DNA of 51,495 nucleotides from Opitutia bacterium (GCA_947474365.1 CANJIU010000070.1:1-51495); one strand, 5' to 3'; positions 16,544 through 26,514 are shown, counted from the first letter of the stretch. The notes: generated from the letters alone by a model not told the origin. Translations and numbers: made by a program.

Positions 16544-17674
16544 TCAACGCAATTGCGACTCCAGCCACGGCGCAATTTTCTCCATCCAGCGGGCGGCGTG
16601 CTCCCGCAGGCCGGGTCCGCTGAAGTGCACGCCCTGGCCGTTGCGTTCGCGCCATTCTCCCTTGAGCGCGTCGCTGTCTGGCCCCTCGAGCGCCAGTCCT
16701 TCGCGCCAGAGCGCCGCCTGCGCCGTGCGGATCTCCGGGGACGCCTCGTCGCTGGGAGTATGATAGCTGACCTGGGCGACGAACCACGGTGCATCCCAGC
16801 CGATGGCGCGGCGGGACGCGCGAACGATCGTCGTCAGCGATTCCTGATACAAGGTTCCTGGCAGAGTCCGCGTCGGGTCCTGCTGGTTGGCGTCGCTTTC
16901 ACCATGATGCCACAGCACCGCGCGAAAGCCCCGCGGCTCCACCTGCCGCATGCGCTCCACAAGGGTCGCATACGCCTCGCCCTTGCTTTCCCACTGACCG
17001 TCCGGGAGGCGCCGTACGCGCTTCTCGATGGTGGGCGGATGGGGAAACCGGGCGCCCTCGGGCAACCATTCCCGCACACTGGTGGCGCCCACGCCGCAGG
17101 GGATGAAGCCCACCGGCACATTGAACCGCTCCACGAGCAAATCCCCCAGCGGCGGCATGAAGCTGCCGCGGTTTCCGCTCGCGCCGGGCTGGGGATCGTT
17201 CGCGAGCTTCCAGGTGGTGCCATCGCCAGAAACCACGCGGCCTGTCCTTGTGGTTTGCTTCTCCTCGCCGTGATTGGCCGAGTTCGACTGGCCGGCGACG
17301 ACGAAGATCTCCCCGATGCCGACGTGCGCCACGCTGGCCTCCGCGATCACGCGGTCGCCCTCGCGCACGCGTACCTCGACCCGATGCCAACCCCCGGCCG
17401 GCGCTGCGGCGGTCGCCTTCAACTGCGATGCGACGATGGCCGTTTGCGATCGTTGCCAGCGCCCGGTGTCTCCTGTCGACGCCAGCACCCGTACCTCCAC
17501 CGTAGCGGCGGTCGTTGCGTCGCTCACTGCGAGTTGGCCGCGGATTTGAATTTCTCCCGCGGTCGCGGAGCGGCGTTGGATGACCTGATACTCCTGCGGA
17601 GCCGTTAGGGTCAGCGTCGCGGCCGCGAGCGCGGTGGGCAGCAGGACGACGGTGAGGGTGAGCCGGCGGATCAT
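16544..17674 (-). CDS. sialate O-acetylesterase-like carbohydrate esterase (SASA/SGNH fold)
   Basis: 376 aa with a signal peptide (MIRRLTLTVVLLPTALAAAT). It probably removes acetyl groups from a glycan. An N-terminal beta-sandwich (about 20-118, including RGQLAVSDATTAATVEVRV) precedes the SGNH domain. The nucleophile block is FVVAGQSNSANHGE with Ser130; CGVGATSVREW, ALWHHGESDANQQDP and the late GVHFSGPGLREHA (His) supply the remaining catalytic blocks. It lies 184 bp upstream of the dehydratase operon on the same strand, with a structured leader in between, and is divergent from the genes starting at 18111. It may be co-transcribed with the operon. Confidence 0.88.
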   Translation of the reverse strand: MIRRLTLTVVLLPTALAAATLTLTAPQEYQVIQRRSATAGEIQIRGQLAVSDATTAATVEVRVLASTGDTGRWQRSQTAIVASQLKATAAAPAGGWHRVEVRVREGDRVIAEASVAHVGIGEIFVVAGQSNSANHGEEKQTTRTGRVVSGDGTTWKLANDPQPGASGNRGSFMPPLGDLLVERFNVPVGFIPCGVGATSVREWLPEGARFPHPPTIEKRVRRLPDGQWESKGEAYATLVERMRQVEPRGFRAVLWHHGESDANQQDPTRTLPGTLYQESLTTIVRASRRAIGWDAPWFVAQVSYHTPSDEASPEIRTAQAALWREGLALEGPDSDALKGEWRERNGQGVHFSGPGLREHAARWMEKIAPWLESQLR

Positions 17675-18110
17675 CGCGGCACATTTTCAGACCAAGGACG
17701 TGGAGGTAAGGATGAAATTGCAGCGTGGTGCAGCCTATTAGTATTCCGAGCGGGGAGGCTTTCCCTCCAGTTCTTCGGATTTGTGCCGATGAGAGGGATA
17801 TGAGTCCAAGATTTGTCGGTGCGCATCCCGGCGGCCTCGCCTTCGCGAGACTCACCGCGAACTGTTATGTCGCGCGGACGCCGAGGGCGACCCTGCGTTT
17901 CTATTGGCGCGGCCTGTGGCGTGCACTCAGGCCGATCCCGATGGACCGGCCTTTGCCACGGCCCTTGCGCGATTTTTAGCGGAAGCACCAGATGCGGAAT
18001 TGAGATTCGGAGACGTTCATCCTCGTGGCGCGCCGTCGCCCGTCGGGCATTTCCCAGTCGATATTTGCCGCGCGGCGGCGTACATCAGTGGCGTGCCTCG
18101 GTGCACGTCG
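17675..18110. other. divergent intergenic region, possibly with coding remnant
   Basis: 436 bp between the leftward esterase and the rightward gene at 18111. In the reading frame of the downstream gene the sequence is open from 17793, and part of it (about 17860-18020) reads protein-like. I see no domain there and the signal peptide of the next gene marks 18111 as its start. The segment may be a decayed gene end or just GC-rich chance. No palindromic operator was found by eye. Confidence 0.4.
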
Positions 18111-19004
18111 ATGAAGTTCTCGCTGATTCCGTCTTCGCTTTTGATCCTGGCGGCACTCGGGCCGCTCTCGGCGCAAACGCCCTCGCGGGATGGCGTGATG
18201 GAAAAGCTCGCGCTCGTCAGCGCCGACGATCCCAAGACGTGGTCGCCTGCGGAATGCACGGCCGAGCCTTCAACCTCCCGGGTGAAAACGGGCTCCTCTT
18301 CGTGGCACTGGCACGTGACAGTCGATCATTTCGCGGGGGAGGCGAAGTACCCGATCGGCTGGCCGCGCATCAGTCACAGTTTCCCGGCCGGAACGCTGCG
18401 AGATTGGTCGGCGTGGGATTTCTTCCATGCCTGGATCTATGTCGACACCTCGCGCGCCGCCCTGCCGAAGGACGCGGCCGGTCTCGGCCTCCACACGCCC
18501 GATCGGGCGGGAGCGTACAGCCGCGTGTTGGGCGAACTCCGCAAGGGCGAATGGGTCGAAATCAATCTGCCCGTGAGCCAGATTCCCCGGGCGCATGATG
18601 TCCGGCAGATCCAATTTCACATCGCGGAGTCGAATTACCGCCATGGCGACACCTTGGACTTCTACCTCAACGACCTTTCCCTCCGGCGGTACGCCGAACC
18701 GACCTTGCTGACGTTGTCGGCCGGGCAGTCGGTGGTGTTATCGGATGTCACCCGTCTGTCCGTGCAATTCGAACTGGCCGGTGTCCGCCCCGGCGAACGG
18801 GCGAAGGTGAACTGCGAATTGCGTGACCGCGAACGGGTGCTCGCGCAAATTTCCTCCGATGCCGAACGCGGGGTGCATCGCGTGGCGCTCGAATGCGGAG
18901 CGAAGGCGCTGGCCCCGGGCGACTACGAGTTGCAAGCCGGCGTCGCGGGACGATCGGCCAAACTGTCCGTGCGCGTGCACGTGGTGGAGTCACCCTGGAA
19001 ATGA
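18111..19004 (+). CDS. secreted protein of unknown function, coupled to GH123-like hydrolase
   Basis: 297 aa. The ATG at 18111 gives a clean signal peptide (MKFSLIPSSLLILAALGPLS, then AQ). The mature part is beta-rich: a first domain at about 45-190 with WHWHVTVDHF and WDFFHAWIYVD, resembling carbohydrate-binding jelly rolls, and a second immunoglobulin-like strand set at about 205-297 ending in SVRVHVVESPWK. No catalytic motif is recognised. Its TGA stop overlaps the next ATG by 4 bp (ATGA at 19001-19004), so the two products are made together. I infer an accessory or binding role for the GH123-like enzyme. The frame stays open upstream of 18111, but nothing supports an earlier start. Confidence 0.85.
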   Translation: MKFSLIPSSLLILAALGPLSAQTPSRDGVMEKLALVSADDPKTWSPAECTAEPSTSRVKTGSSSWHWHVTVDHFAGEAKYPIGWPRISHSFPAGTLRDWSAWDFFHAWIYVDTSRAALPKDAAGLGLHTPDRAGAYSRVLGELRKGEWVEINLPVSQIPRAHDVRQIQFHIAESNYRHGDTLDFYLNDLSLRRYAEPTLLTLSAGQSVVLSDVTRLSVQFELAGVRPGERAKVNCELRDRERVLAQISSDAERGVHRVALECGAKALAPGDYELQAGVAGRSAKLSVRVHVVESPWK

Positions 19005-21316
19005 TCCCTCGGCTCCATCGCATGGGTGGCATCGGCGTCGTGATGGCGTTCGCCGTCGCGCACGGCTTGTTCGCCGCGCCCCTCCTCTTCGACATGGGCA
19101 CGGAGTCGTCGGAAGTCTGGAGCGGCTTCACGCGAGTCACGGCGGGAAATCTTTGGTCTCCGCAAGCCGGGTATGGCTGGAAGTCAGGTCAGGGGTTGGT
19201 CGCGAAGGCGCGGGCCTACCGTGAGGCGGTGGCGAATCCGCGGCGTGGCACCACCGAGCCGCCGCCGATTTGGACCAACCCGATCACGGAGGACGCGGTG
19301 ATCGGATCCTCCGACAACGCCTTTCTCCTGCGGGCGCCGCCGGGAGACTGCGAACTCTACGTTGTCTGTGGGATCAGCGACTCCGCGTTTCGGGCGCAGG
19401 TGTTTGACTTCACCGTCCGCGTGGGCGGTGAGGAGCGACGCGTGCAGATCGAGGGAAGCTACCAGTTTCGCACGCTGCGGTTTCGGGTACGAGCCGGTGC
19501 CGAACCGTTGGCCGTCACGTTTTCGCCGCGGAGCAAATGGCTCGTCAACGCGATCCTTGCGTGGAGCGCCGCCGATGCGGAGCGAGTGGAAAAGGAGATC
19601 ATCACGCCCTTCGAGGAGTGGACCTTCCGGCTTCCGCCGCGCGAATGGGCCAAGTGGAAGGAGGAGCCAACCGCCCGATTGGTACCGATGCCGGAGCCGA
19701 GCGCCGCGGATGCGAAGCGGGGCTACCTGCTGTATTCGCGCCATTACCTGGAGTGTGTCTATCCCCAAACGCGGCCGCGCCCCGAAGAGCTCAACCCGGA
19801 GCTGCGGTTGCTGGCATCGCCAGGCGAGTATGGCACGGCGAACGTCGTCGTATTTCCGCTGCGGGCGCTGCCGGGCTCCAAGGTCAGTATCAGCGCGGTG
19901 GGTCCGGTGCCGGCGGGCAACCTCGAGGTGCGGCATGTGCGCTATATGCGAGCGCGCCCGAACTACACGGTGGAGAATCGTTATCGCATCGTGCCGGACA
20001 TCCTGGAGCGGTTCGAGTCGCTCGATTTACCGGCGGGGGAGAACGCGCGTTTCTGGATCACCGTGCACGTTCCGGCGGACGCGCCCGCCGGCGACTTCCG
20101 GGGCGAGGTGACGTTTACGAATGACGGCGGAAAGGCGACTGTGCCGCTGCGGCTGCGCATCCTGCCGATTCGGTTGCGTGACGATCCGGAAAAGATCTTC
20201 GGCATCTACTACCGGCATCCGTACGATCAGATGTTCAGCGCGCCGGACGAGATCTCGAAGGAGTATTTCCGCCACAAGGCCGAGCTGGAGCACGCCGACA
20301 TGGTGGCGCACGGCACCCGGAACGTCGTGCTCAACGTCTCAAGCCGGGCGGCGGACGCGCAGGGGAACTTCACGTTCAACTGGGATCTGCTCGCGGCCAA
20401 ACTCGCGCTCTGGAAGAAATTCGCCTTCACCGGTCCGGTGGTCATGGGCATTCCGACGGAGACAGTCTACGAAAAATACCTCCACGACCGGCCGGGAGGG
20501 CATTTGCAGGGTGTGAAGGATCCCCCCGAAGCGTTCGAACGCGAAATCACCGCGCTGGTGAAGGTCGTTGAGGCGGAGCGCCAACGACGGGGCTGGCCGG
20601 AGTTTCTCTATTATCCGATCGACGAGCCGGCCACCGACGCGGCGGCGGTGAACTTCATGGTGAAAGTGCTCCGCGCCTGCAAAGCCGCGGGGGTGCGCAC
20701 GTATGTGACGGCAGACCCGACCCACGAGCAATTCGAGCCGATGCGGCCCCTGGTCGACGTGTGGTGCACGCAGCCCTTTGCGCCGGATCGTGACGCGGTC
20801 CTTGCCGACACCAAGGCGCGCCGCGTCGAGTACTGGTGTTATCCGAATCACATCAACGGGGAGAACGATCACACGCCCGTGGCCGGGGCACGTATGACCT
20901 ACGGCTTTGGATTTTGGCGCTCGGGATTTCGCACGCTCATCCCCTGGATTTACCAATCGAGCAGCGGAGATCCGTTCAACTACCTCGACGGAGTGAACAT
21001 GGACTTCTTCAACCGCAGCGAGCCGGACGGGACCCCGCTGCCGGTGGTGTTGTGGGAGGCGTATCGGCAGGGGTACAACGACTACCGGTACGTTTATACG
21101 TTGGAGCAGACGATCGCCGAGGCGAAGCGCAGCTCCCGGCCGGCCGCCCGCAGCGCCGCCGCGGAAGCCGAGGCGGAACTGCACGCGGTCTGGGATGCGA
21201 TTCGCGTGCAGGCGAAGTACAAGCATGACGACCTGTGGTCCCCGGAGGAGTTCGATGTCTACCGCTGGATCGTCGCACGGCAGATCCTCCGGTTGCAGGA
21301 TGCGCTGCAGCGGTAG
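19001..21316 (+). CDS. secreted GH123-like glycoside hydrolase (DUF4091 type)
   Basis: 771 aa. The start at 19001 overlaps the preceding stop (ATGA); the N-terminus has a hydrophobic export segment (about 9-25). Residues 26-190 form a malectin-like beta-sandwich (LLFDMGTESSEVW, YGWKSGQG). A second sandwich lies at about 240-390 (FWITVHVPADAPAGDFRGEV is typical of the domain before the barrel). The catalytic barrel follows at about 395-740, with adjacent Asp541-Glu542 in FLYYPIDEPATD, the pair expected for GH123 enzymes that use substrate-assisted catalysis on N-acetylgalactosamine. The DUF4091 family is wider than GH123 proper, so the exact sugar is uncertain. The next gene starts 77 bp downstream. 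Confidence 0.85.
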   Translation: MIPRLHRMGGIGVVMAFAVAHGLFAAPLLFDMGTESSEVWSGFTRVTAGNLWSPQAGYGWKSGQGLVAKARAYREAVANPRRGTTEPPPIWTNPITEDAVIGSSDNAFLLRAPPGDCELYVVCGISDSAFRAQVFDFTVRVGGEERRVQIEGSYQFRTLRFRVRAGAEPLAVTFSPRSKWLVNAILAWSAADAERVEKEIITPFEEWTFRLPPREWAKWKEEPTARLVPMPEPSAADAKRGYLLYSRHYLECVYPQTRPRPEELNPELRLLASPGEYGTANVVVFPLRALPGSKVSISAVGPVPAGNLEVRHVRYMRARPNYTVENRYRIVPDILERFESLDLPAGENARFWITVHVPADAPAGDFRGEVTFTNDGGKATVPLRLRILPIRLRDDPEKIFGIYYRHPYDQMFSAPDEISKEYFRHKAELEHADMVAHGTRNVVLNVSSRAADAQGNFTFNWDLLAAKLALWKKFAFTGPVVMGIPTETVYEKYLHDRPGGHLQGVKDPPEAFEREITALVKVVEAERQRRGWPEFLYYPIDEPATDAAAVNFMVKVLRACKAAGVRTYVTADPTHEQFEPMRPLVDVWCTQPFAPDRDAVLADTKARRVEYWCYPNHINGENDHTPVAGARMTYGFGFWRSGFRTLIPWIYQSSSGDPFNYLDGVNMDFFNRSEPDGTPLPVVLWEAYRQGYNDYRYVYTLEQTIAEAKRSSRPAARSAAAEAEAELHAVWDAIRVQAKYKHDDLWSPEEFDVYRWIVARQILRLQDALQR

Positions 21317-21393
21317 TTCCCGCGGCGCGCCGGCCGCGACCGGACACAAAGGAAGCGATTGATCGCGGTTGTCGTCGCTGGCAGTTTCCCTCC

Positions 21394-23307
21394 ATGCCTT
21401 TTTTCACGGGATGGCTCGCGACCGCCTGGCTCCTGACCTGCGGTGGTGCGACAGTGGGCGCGCAGATCCTTCCCAACGAGCCGTCACAATCGGCGCCGGC
21501 GACCGTCGATTGGCGCGACATTCAGTTTGGGTCGGTCATCCCCGACGAGGAGTATGTCGATCAGCCCTACATCGTCCGGTGTGACGACGGCGCCTGGTTG
21601 TGCACGTTGACGACCTCCCGCGGCGGAGAGGGTGCGGCCAGTTCACACGTGCTTTCCACCCGCAGTCTCGATCAAGGCAGGACGTGGTCACCGCTGCTGG
21701 CGCTCGAACCCGCGACTCCGCCCGAGTCGGCATATTCGACCCTGCTCAAGACGCCGGCCGGGCGGGTCTATGCGTTCTACAACCACAACACCGATGACGT
21801 GAGGGAAATCCCCGGACCGCCCGGTGGGAAGCCGGTGACACGGGTCGATTGCCTCGGCCACTTTGTCTTCAAATTCACCGACGACCACGGACGTTCGTGG
21901 TCGCCCCGGCGCTACGAGATTCCGATGCGGGAAACCCAGATCGATCGCGACAACGTCATGCAGGGGAAGATCCGCATCTTCTGGCATGTGGGCCGACCCG
22001 CGGTGCGGCGCGGCTCAGTCTATGTGCCATTCTCGAAGATGGTGGGGGTTTCAAATCTCTCGCGGTCCGAGGCGTATTTTCTCCGCAGCGACAACCTGCT
22101 GACGGAATCCGACCCGGAAAAAATTCGCTGGGTGACGCTGCCGGAGGGCGAGTCGGGTTTGCGTGCGCCCGCGGGAATCATCGCCGAGGAGCCGAGCCTG
22201 GTCGTGTTGTCCGACGACTCGCTCTATTGCACCTATCGCACGGCGGCGGGCCATGCGGCGCACGCGTATTCGCGCGACGGCGGCCTTACTTGGACTCCAC
22301 CTGCGTTCATGACCTATGCGCCGGGCGGGCGCCGCGTGAAGCACACCCGGGCGGCGAATTTCGTCTGGCGCACTGCCAGCGGCCGCTACCTCTATTGGTT
22401 CCACAACCACGAGGTGCCGGATTTCACCGGGCAGCGAAATCCGGCCTGGGTCGTCGGCGGACGTGAAATCGACTCCCCGTCCGGTCGGATGATCGAGTGG
22501 TCCCAACCCGAGATCCTGTTTTATGCCGCGAGCGCCGAGACGCGAATGAGCTATCCCGATCTGGTCGAGGAAAATGGACGGTATTTTGTGACTGAAACGC
22601 AGAAGACGGTTGCGCGCGTGCACGAGGTTCCGGCGTCGTTTTTCGAAATGCTCTGGGCGCAACCCGATAACCGGCGCGTGGCGCGGGCGGCGCTGGTGGC
22701 GGATCTTTCCGCCGCGGAGTGCGCCGCGGGCAAAACGGCGAAGCTGCCTGCGGCCTTCGATCTGGAAGCCGCTCCCGGCGATGGCGGTCTAACGCTTGAG
22801 GCCTGGGTCCGGTTCGACGATCTCGGCGCCGGGCAGACGTTGCTCGACTCTCGCGATGGCGCGGGCCGCGGGTTCTCGCTGGTGACCACCGATCGCGGCA
22901 CGGTGCAGCTTTCAATTCGGGGCGCGCTGGGTGGATCGCGTCGGGAGAATTTCGTGCTGACGGAGACCGGTTGGGATTGCGATCCCGGGTTGCTCCAGCC
23001 GGGGAAATGGCACCACGTCGTCGCGATCGTCGATGGCGGTGCCAAGGTGATCAGCTTCGTAGTCGACGGGCGGGTCTGCGATGGCGGTGCGGCGCGTCCC
23101 TACGGCTGGGCGAAATTCGCCCGCGATCTGCGAACGATTCCGACGACCAAATCCCTGCGCCTCGCGCCTTCGCTGCACGGTGAACTCGGCGGCGTCCGGA
23201 TTTACAACCGTCGCCTTTATGTGTCTGATGTGATCGGCAATTGGCGCGCTGGCCGCGCTACCCCCGACCTCCGTCAGCCGACAACTCTCGACACCAGAAA
23301 ACCGTGA
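21394..23307 (+). CDS. secreted BNR-repeat sialidase-like protein with LamG domain
   Basis: 637 aa. Signal peptide MPFFTGWLATAWLLTCGGAT then VGAQ. The N-terminal two thirds form a six-bladed propeller with three clear Asp-boxes: SLDQGRTW (91-98), TDDHGRSW (161-168) and SRDGGLTW (292-299). The C-terminal part (about 470-630) is a concanavalin-like LamG fold (LTLEAWVRFDDLG, GKWHHVVAIVDGG, LGGVRIYNRRLY). The arginine triad of true sialidases cannot be assigned by eye, so it could be another exo-hydrolase or lyase built on the same propeller. The ATG at 21394 is the only start that leaves a signal peptide. Its stop overlaps the GTG of the TonB receptor gene by 4 bp, tying this enzyme to that uptake system. 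Confidence 0.85.
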   Translation: MPFFTGWLATAWLLTCGGATVGAQILPNEPSQSAPATVDWRDIQFGSVIPDEEYVDQPYIVRCDDGAWLCTLTTSRGGEGAASSHVLSTRSLDQGRTWSPLLALEPATPPESAYSTLLKTPAGRVYAFYNHNTDDVREIPGPPGGKPVTRVDCLGHFVFKFTDDHGRSWSPRRYEIPMRETQIDRDNVMQGKIRIFWHVGRPAVRRGSVYVPFSKMVGVSNLSRSEAYFLRSDNLLTESDPEKIRWVTLPEGESGLRAPAGIIAEEPSLVVLSDDSLYCTYRTAAGHAAHAYSRDGGLTWTPPAFMTYAPGGRRVKHTRAANFVWRTASGRYLYWFHNHEVPDFTGQRNPAWVVGGREIDSPSGRMIEWSQPEILFYAASAETRMSYPDLVEENGRYFVTETQKTVARVHEVPASFFEMLWAQPDNRRVARAALVADLSAAECAAGKTAKLPAAFDLEAAPGDGGLTLEAWVRFDDLGAGQTLLDSRDGAGRGFSLVTTDRGTVQLSIRGALGGSRRENFVLTETGWDCDPGLLQPGKWHHVVAIVDGGAKVISFVVDGRVCDGGAARPYGWAKFARDLRTIPTTKSLRLAPSLHGELGGVRIYNRRLYVSDVIGNWRAGRATPDLRQPTTLDTRKP

Positions 23308-26300
23308 AGCACCCACCCCTCATCTCCCGCCATCTTTCCCTCCTGATCGTGCTCGGCCTGCCGGCACTCCCGGAGCTCTCAGGACAGTCGGTGACCCGTT
23401 CGGTCGCCGCAAATGAGCCTGACAAGACCGTCGTGCTTTCGCCCTTCACGGTGAACACGGATCGCGACACCGGCTTCGTCGCCGCCAGTTCGTTGGCCGG
23501 CGGCCGCCTCGCCAGCGACCTCGCCGACACGCCCGCCGCGTATTCCGTGCTGACGCGTGAGTTCATCGACGCCCTCGACATCACCAATCTCGCGACGGCG
23601 CTCGAGTGGACGGTGAACACCAATTCCAACAACGACAACGGCGCGCTGCAGGGGAGCCAGGTCAACAACCTCGTCACAATCAGCCGCGGCGTGACCGCAG
23701 GCACGCCCCAGCGCAATTTCTTCCCGTTCGGGGTAAATTTCGACAGCTACAATCTCGATCGCTTCGATTTTTCCCGCGGCCCCAACTCGATCCTCTTTGG
23801 CAACGGCGCGCTCGGGGGCTCCGCCAACGTCGTGACGAAACAGGCGCGGTTCGATCGCGCGACGCGCGAGCTCACGACCTCGGTCGGCTCGTGGTCGACG
23901 TATCGGGCGACCCTCGACGTCAACCAGCCGCTGGATCAGCGGGTCGCCCTCCGCGCCAACGCCGTGTGGCAGGACGGTCGCGGCTGGCGGGATCGCGATT
24001 TCTCCAAGATCAAGGCGGTTTCGCTCACCGGCACGGTGCGCGTGTCGCCGGCGACGGAAATCCGGCTTGAGGGTGAATACGGTGTGAGCCGGCGGATGTC
24101 GGGCTTCACCACGATTGCGGACAACTTTGCCGGCTGGGACGGCAAGACGACGTTCTCAGCGCCGTTGACCGCGACGCCCGCCAACGCGAATGCGCTGGGC
24201 ATCAACCGCAACGCCACCGCGGGTTACTACGTGTTCGCGCCCGGCTCGGGCTTCAACGGCGTGATGAACTACCAGAACAGCGCGATCACTCTCGGGGCCG
24301 CCGCCAACGCCCAGGTGCCGATCGGGGGGCGCATCTACGTCGGCAACACGCCGAACGCCTCCGGCACCGATATCCTCAACACCATCGATCTGCCTGGGAA
24401 CCGTTTCGACAGCGCGATCGCGGGCTCGCAATTCCGCCTGCCGGACCGGCGGTTCACGCAGTCGCCCGACGCTCCCAGCTTCTGGCAGCGTTTCCACGAT
24501 GTGGCGCTCTACGTGAATCACACGGTCGGCCGCACGCTCTTCGTCGAGGCCGCCTTTGACGCAAACCAGAGCTACCGTTACGCCGAGTACACGTTGAGCA
24601 ACGGATCGATCAACACGCTGATCGACATCAACCGCAACCTGCCCAACGGCGCCGCAAATCCCAACTTTCTCGTGCCGTACAGCGAGGCGGGTCGGGCGAA
24701 ACAGATCCGCCATTACACGTTCTACAATGCGCGCGGCGCGGTTGCGTGGATCAAGGACACGCGTTTCGGTGACTTCCGGTTCAACGCGCTCTTCGGTCAG
24801 AACGACCAGCGCACCACCGCGCGCTTCATGCAGCTCAATGCGCTGCTCGACGCGGATCCGCGGCGCTGGCCCCTGTCCGCGCCGATCCGTTATCGTTACT
24901 ATTGGAGCGACCGCACTCGGCCCCTGCCGGAGTTCGAGCAGGTCACGCTCGTCGACCCGGTGCTCGGCATCAACCGGACTGTCCCCACGGCTTTTCAGCC
25001 GATGCCGGCGCAGGCCGCGCTGAATTCGACGGGCGATCAGAGTTACAAATACGCGCTGACCGCGATGAACGCGAAGTTCTTCAAGCAACGCCTCATCGTC
25101 CTGGCCGCGACGCGTTTCGACGGCTACGCCAACACCGTGGCCTATAATTCCGCCTACGGTGACTATCCGGCCAATTGGGACGGTAAATCGATCATCTATC
25201 GGCCCGGCGCGCCGGCCGATTACGCGACGCTCACCTACATCCCCAAAGACGCGCAGGGTCGGCCCGTCGGCCCGGCCGTGCCAGCTGCGACGCGTCCCCG
25301 CGATGCGAACGGTCTCCGGGTGCCGCTCTACGCCGGCGATCGCTTTCAGGATGACTACAACTTCCCGACGCTCGAGGACCATCAAATCACCTATTCCACG
25401 GGCGCCGTATATCACGTCCAGCCGTGGTTGAGTGTGTATGGCAATTATGCGGAGACCTTCACGATTCCGCCGGCCAACACCACGATCACGAACCAACTGT
25501 TGAATGCGACGGTCTCCACGGGCTTCGACACGGGAGTCCGGCTGAGCCTGCTCGATCAACGCGTGCGCGTGAGCCTCAACCGTTATTTTTCCAAGCAGGC
25601 CAACCAGCCCTTTAGCGGCCCGATTTCGGGCACGGTTTTCAATGGCATCATCACGGCCAACGCCGTCGGCGACTTCTCCGGAGGCGGTGTCAACGTCCGC
25701 GATGTCGCCCAGGTTCCGCCCGCCTTCATCCAGGACCAGCGCAACGTGAAGGCGAACGGCTACGAGCTGGAAATCGTCGCCAACGTCACCAAGTCGCTCC
25801 GCGTCTCGGCGAATTATTCGCTCGCCCGGGTCGACGCCACGGATGCCGCGAACATGACCGCCGCTTACATCGACTCGAACCTCTCCGTGCTGCGCCAGAT
25901 CGTGGTCGACGCCGGCGGCAGCGTCGACGCGAACAATGTGGCGACGCTGAACACGACGATTCCGATCGACCGCCGCTCCCCGGATGTGAACACAGCGGTC
26001 AGCAGTTGGAACTCGATGGTCGCCGCGCGGCGCAACATCGCGCCCGGTTCGCAGATCGTGCAGGACACCGGTTCCGCCAACCTTTATGCCGATTACACGG
26101 TCGGCGAAGGCCGACTGAAGGGCGTCCGCATCGGGGGCGGCGCGCGTTATCGCGGCCCAATCGTGATTGGCAACCGGGGCGCAGACACGATGGTCAATCC
26201 CGCCAACCCAGCGCAGGCGATCGACAACCCGGCGGTCGACGCCTACACGCCGATTTACGCCGCAGGCTACACCGTGGCGACGGCGACGCTCGGCTACACG

Positions 26301-26501
26301 TGGCGCGTCGTGCGGAATCACCCGGTTGTCCTGAATCTTCGCGTCGACAACGTGCTCAACGAGGACAAGCCGCATTACATCAACACGCTCCCGCGCCCGC
26401 CGGGTGGCGACGTCACCAACCCCGCCCGCGTCTCGGTCGGGCGGTCATTCTGGTACCAGGTTCCGCGCAGCTACAACCTCTCGGCGCGGGTGACGTTCTG
26501 A
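23304..26501 (+). CDS. TonB-dependent outer-membrane receptor
   Basis: 1065 aa. It imports large ligands, probably oligosaccharides, through the outer membrane. The GTG at 23304 overlaps the preceding stop (GTGA) and opens a signal peptide (VKHPPLISRHLSLLIVLGLP). The TonB-box region is KTVVLSPFTVNTDRDTGF at about 45-62. The plug runs to about residue 210 (LADTPAAYSVLTREFID, YNLDRFDFSRGPNSILFGNG, GGSANVVTK), followed by the 22-strand barrel that ends in SYNLSARVTF with the expected C-terminal aromatic residue. There is no N-terminal carboxypeptidase-like domain, unlike the second receptor at 34010. No SusD-like gene follows. A hairpin lies just behind the stop. Confidence 0.94.
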   Translation: MKHPPLISRHLSLLIVLGLPALPELSGQSVTRSVAANEPDKTVVLSPFTVNTDRDTGFVAASSLAGGRLASDLADTPAAYSVLTREFIDALDITNLATALEWTVNTNSNNDNGALQGSQVNNLVTISRGVTAGTPQRNFFPFGVNFDSYNLDRFDFSRGPNSILFGNGALGGSANVVTKQARFDRATRELTTSVGSWSTYRATLDVNQPLDQRVALRANAVWQDGRGWRDRDFSKIKAVSLTGTVRVSPATEIRLEGEYGVSRRMSGFTTIADNFAGWDGKTTFSAPLTATPANANALGINRNATAGYYVFAPGSGFNGVMNYQNSAITLGAAANAQVPIGGRIYVGNTPNASGTDILNTIDLPGNRFDSAIAGSQFRLPDRRFTQSPDAPSFWQRFHDVALYVNHTVGRTLFVEAAFDANQSYRYAEYTLSNGSINTLIDINRNLPNGAANPNFLVPYSEAGRAKQIRHYTFYNARGAVAWIKDTRFGDFRFNALFGQNDQRTTARFMQLNALLDADPRRWPLSAPIRYRYYWSDRTRPLPEFEQVTLVDPVLGINRTVPTAFQPMPAQAALNSTGDQSYKYALTAMNAKFFKQRLIVLAATRFDGYANTVAYNSAYGDYPANWDGKSIIYRPGAPADYATLTYIPKDAQGRPVGPAVPAATRPRDANGLRVPLYAGDRFQDDYNFPTLEDHQITYSTGAVYHVQPWLSVYGNYAETFTIPPANTTITNQLLNATVSTGFDTGVRLSLLDQRVRVSLNRYFSKQANQPFSGPISGTVFNGIITANAVGDFSGGGVNVRDVAQVPPAFIQDQRNVKANGYELEIVANVTKSLRVSANYSLARVDATDAANMTAAYIDSNLSVLRQIVVDAGGSVDANNVATLNTTIPIDRRSPDVNTAVSSWNSMVAARRNIAPGSQIVQDTGSANLYADYTVGEGRLKGVRIGGGARYRGPIVIGNRGADTMVNPANPAQAIDNPAVDAYTPIYAAGYTVATATLGYTWRVVRNHPVVLNLRVDNVLNEDKPHYINTLPRPPGGDVTNPARVSVGRSFWYQVPRSYNLSARVTF

Positions 26502-26514
26502 CGTTTCCCGCTTG

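Noticed and set aside
17793..18110. An earlier start for the 297-aa secreted protein
   Set aside because: The frame is open, but the segment has no domain or ribosome site and would bury the signal peptide that begins at 18111.
24156..26375. A 739-codon open frame on the minus strand inside the first TonB receptor gene
   Set aside because: It is an antisense shadow caused by high third-position GC; its translation is Arg/Val/Asp-rich low-complexity without domains, while the plus strand encodes a full receptor.
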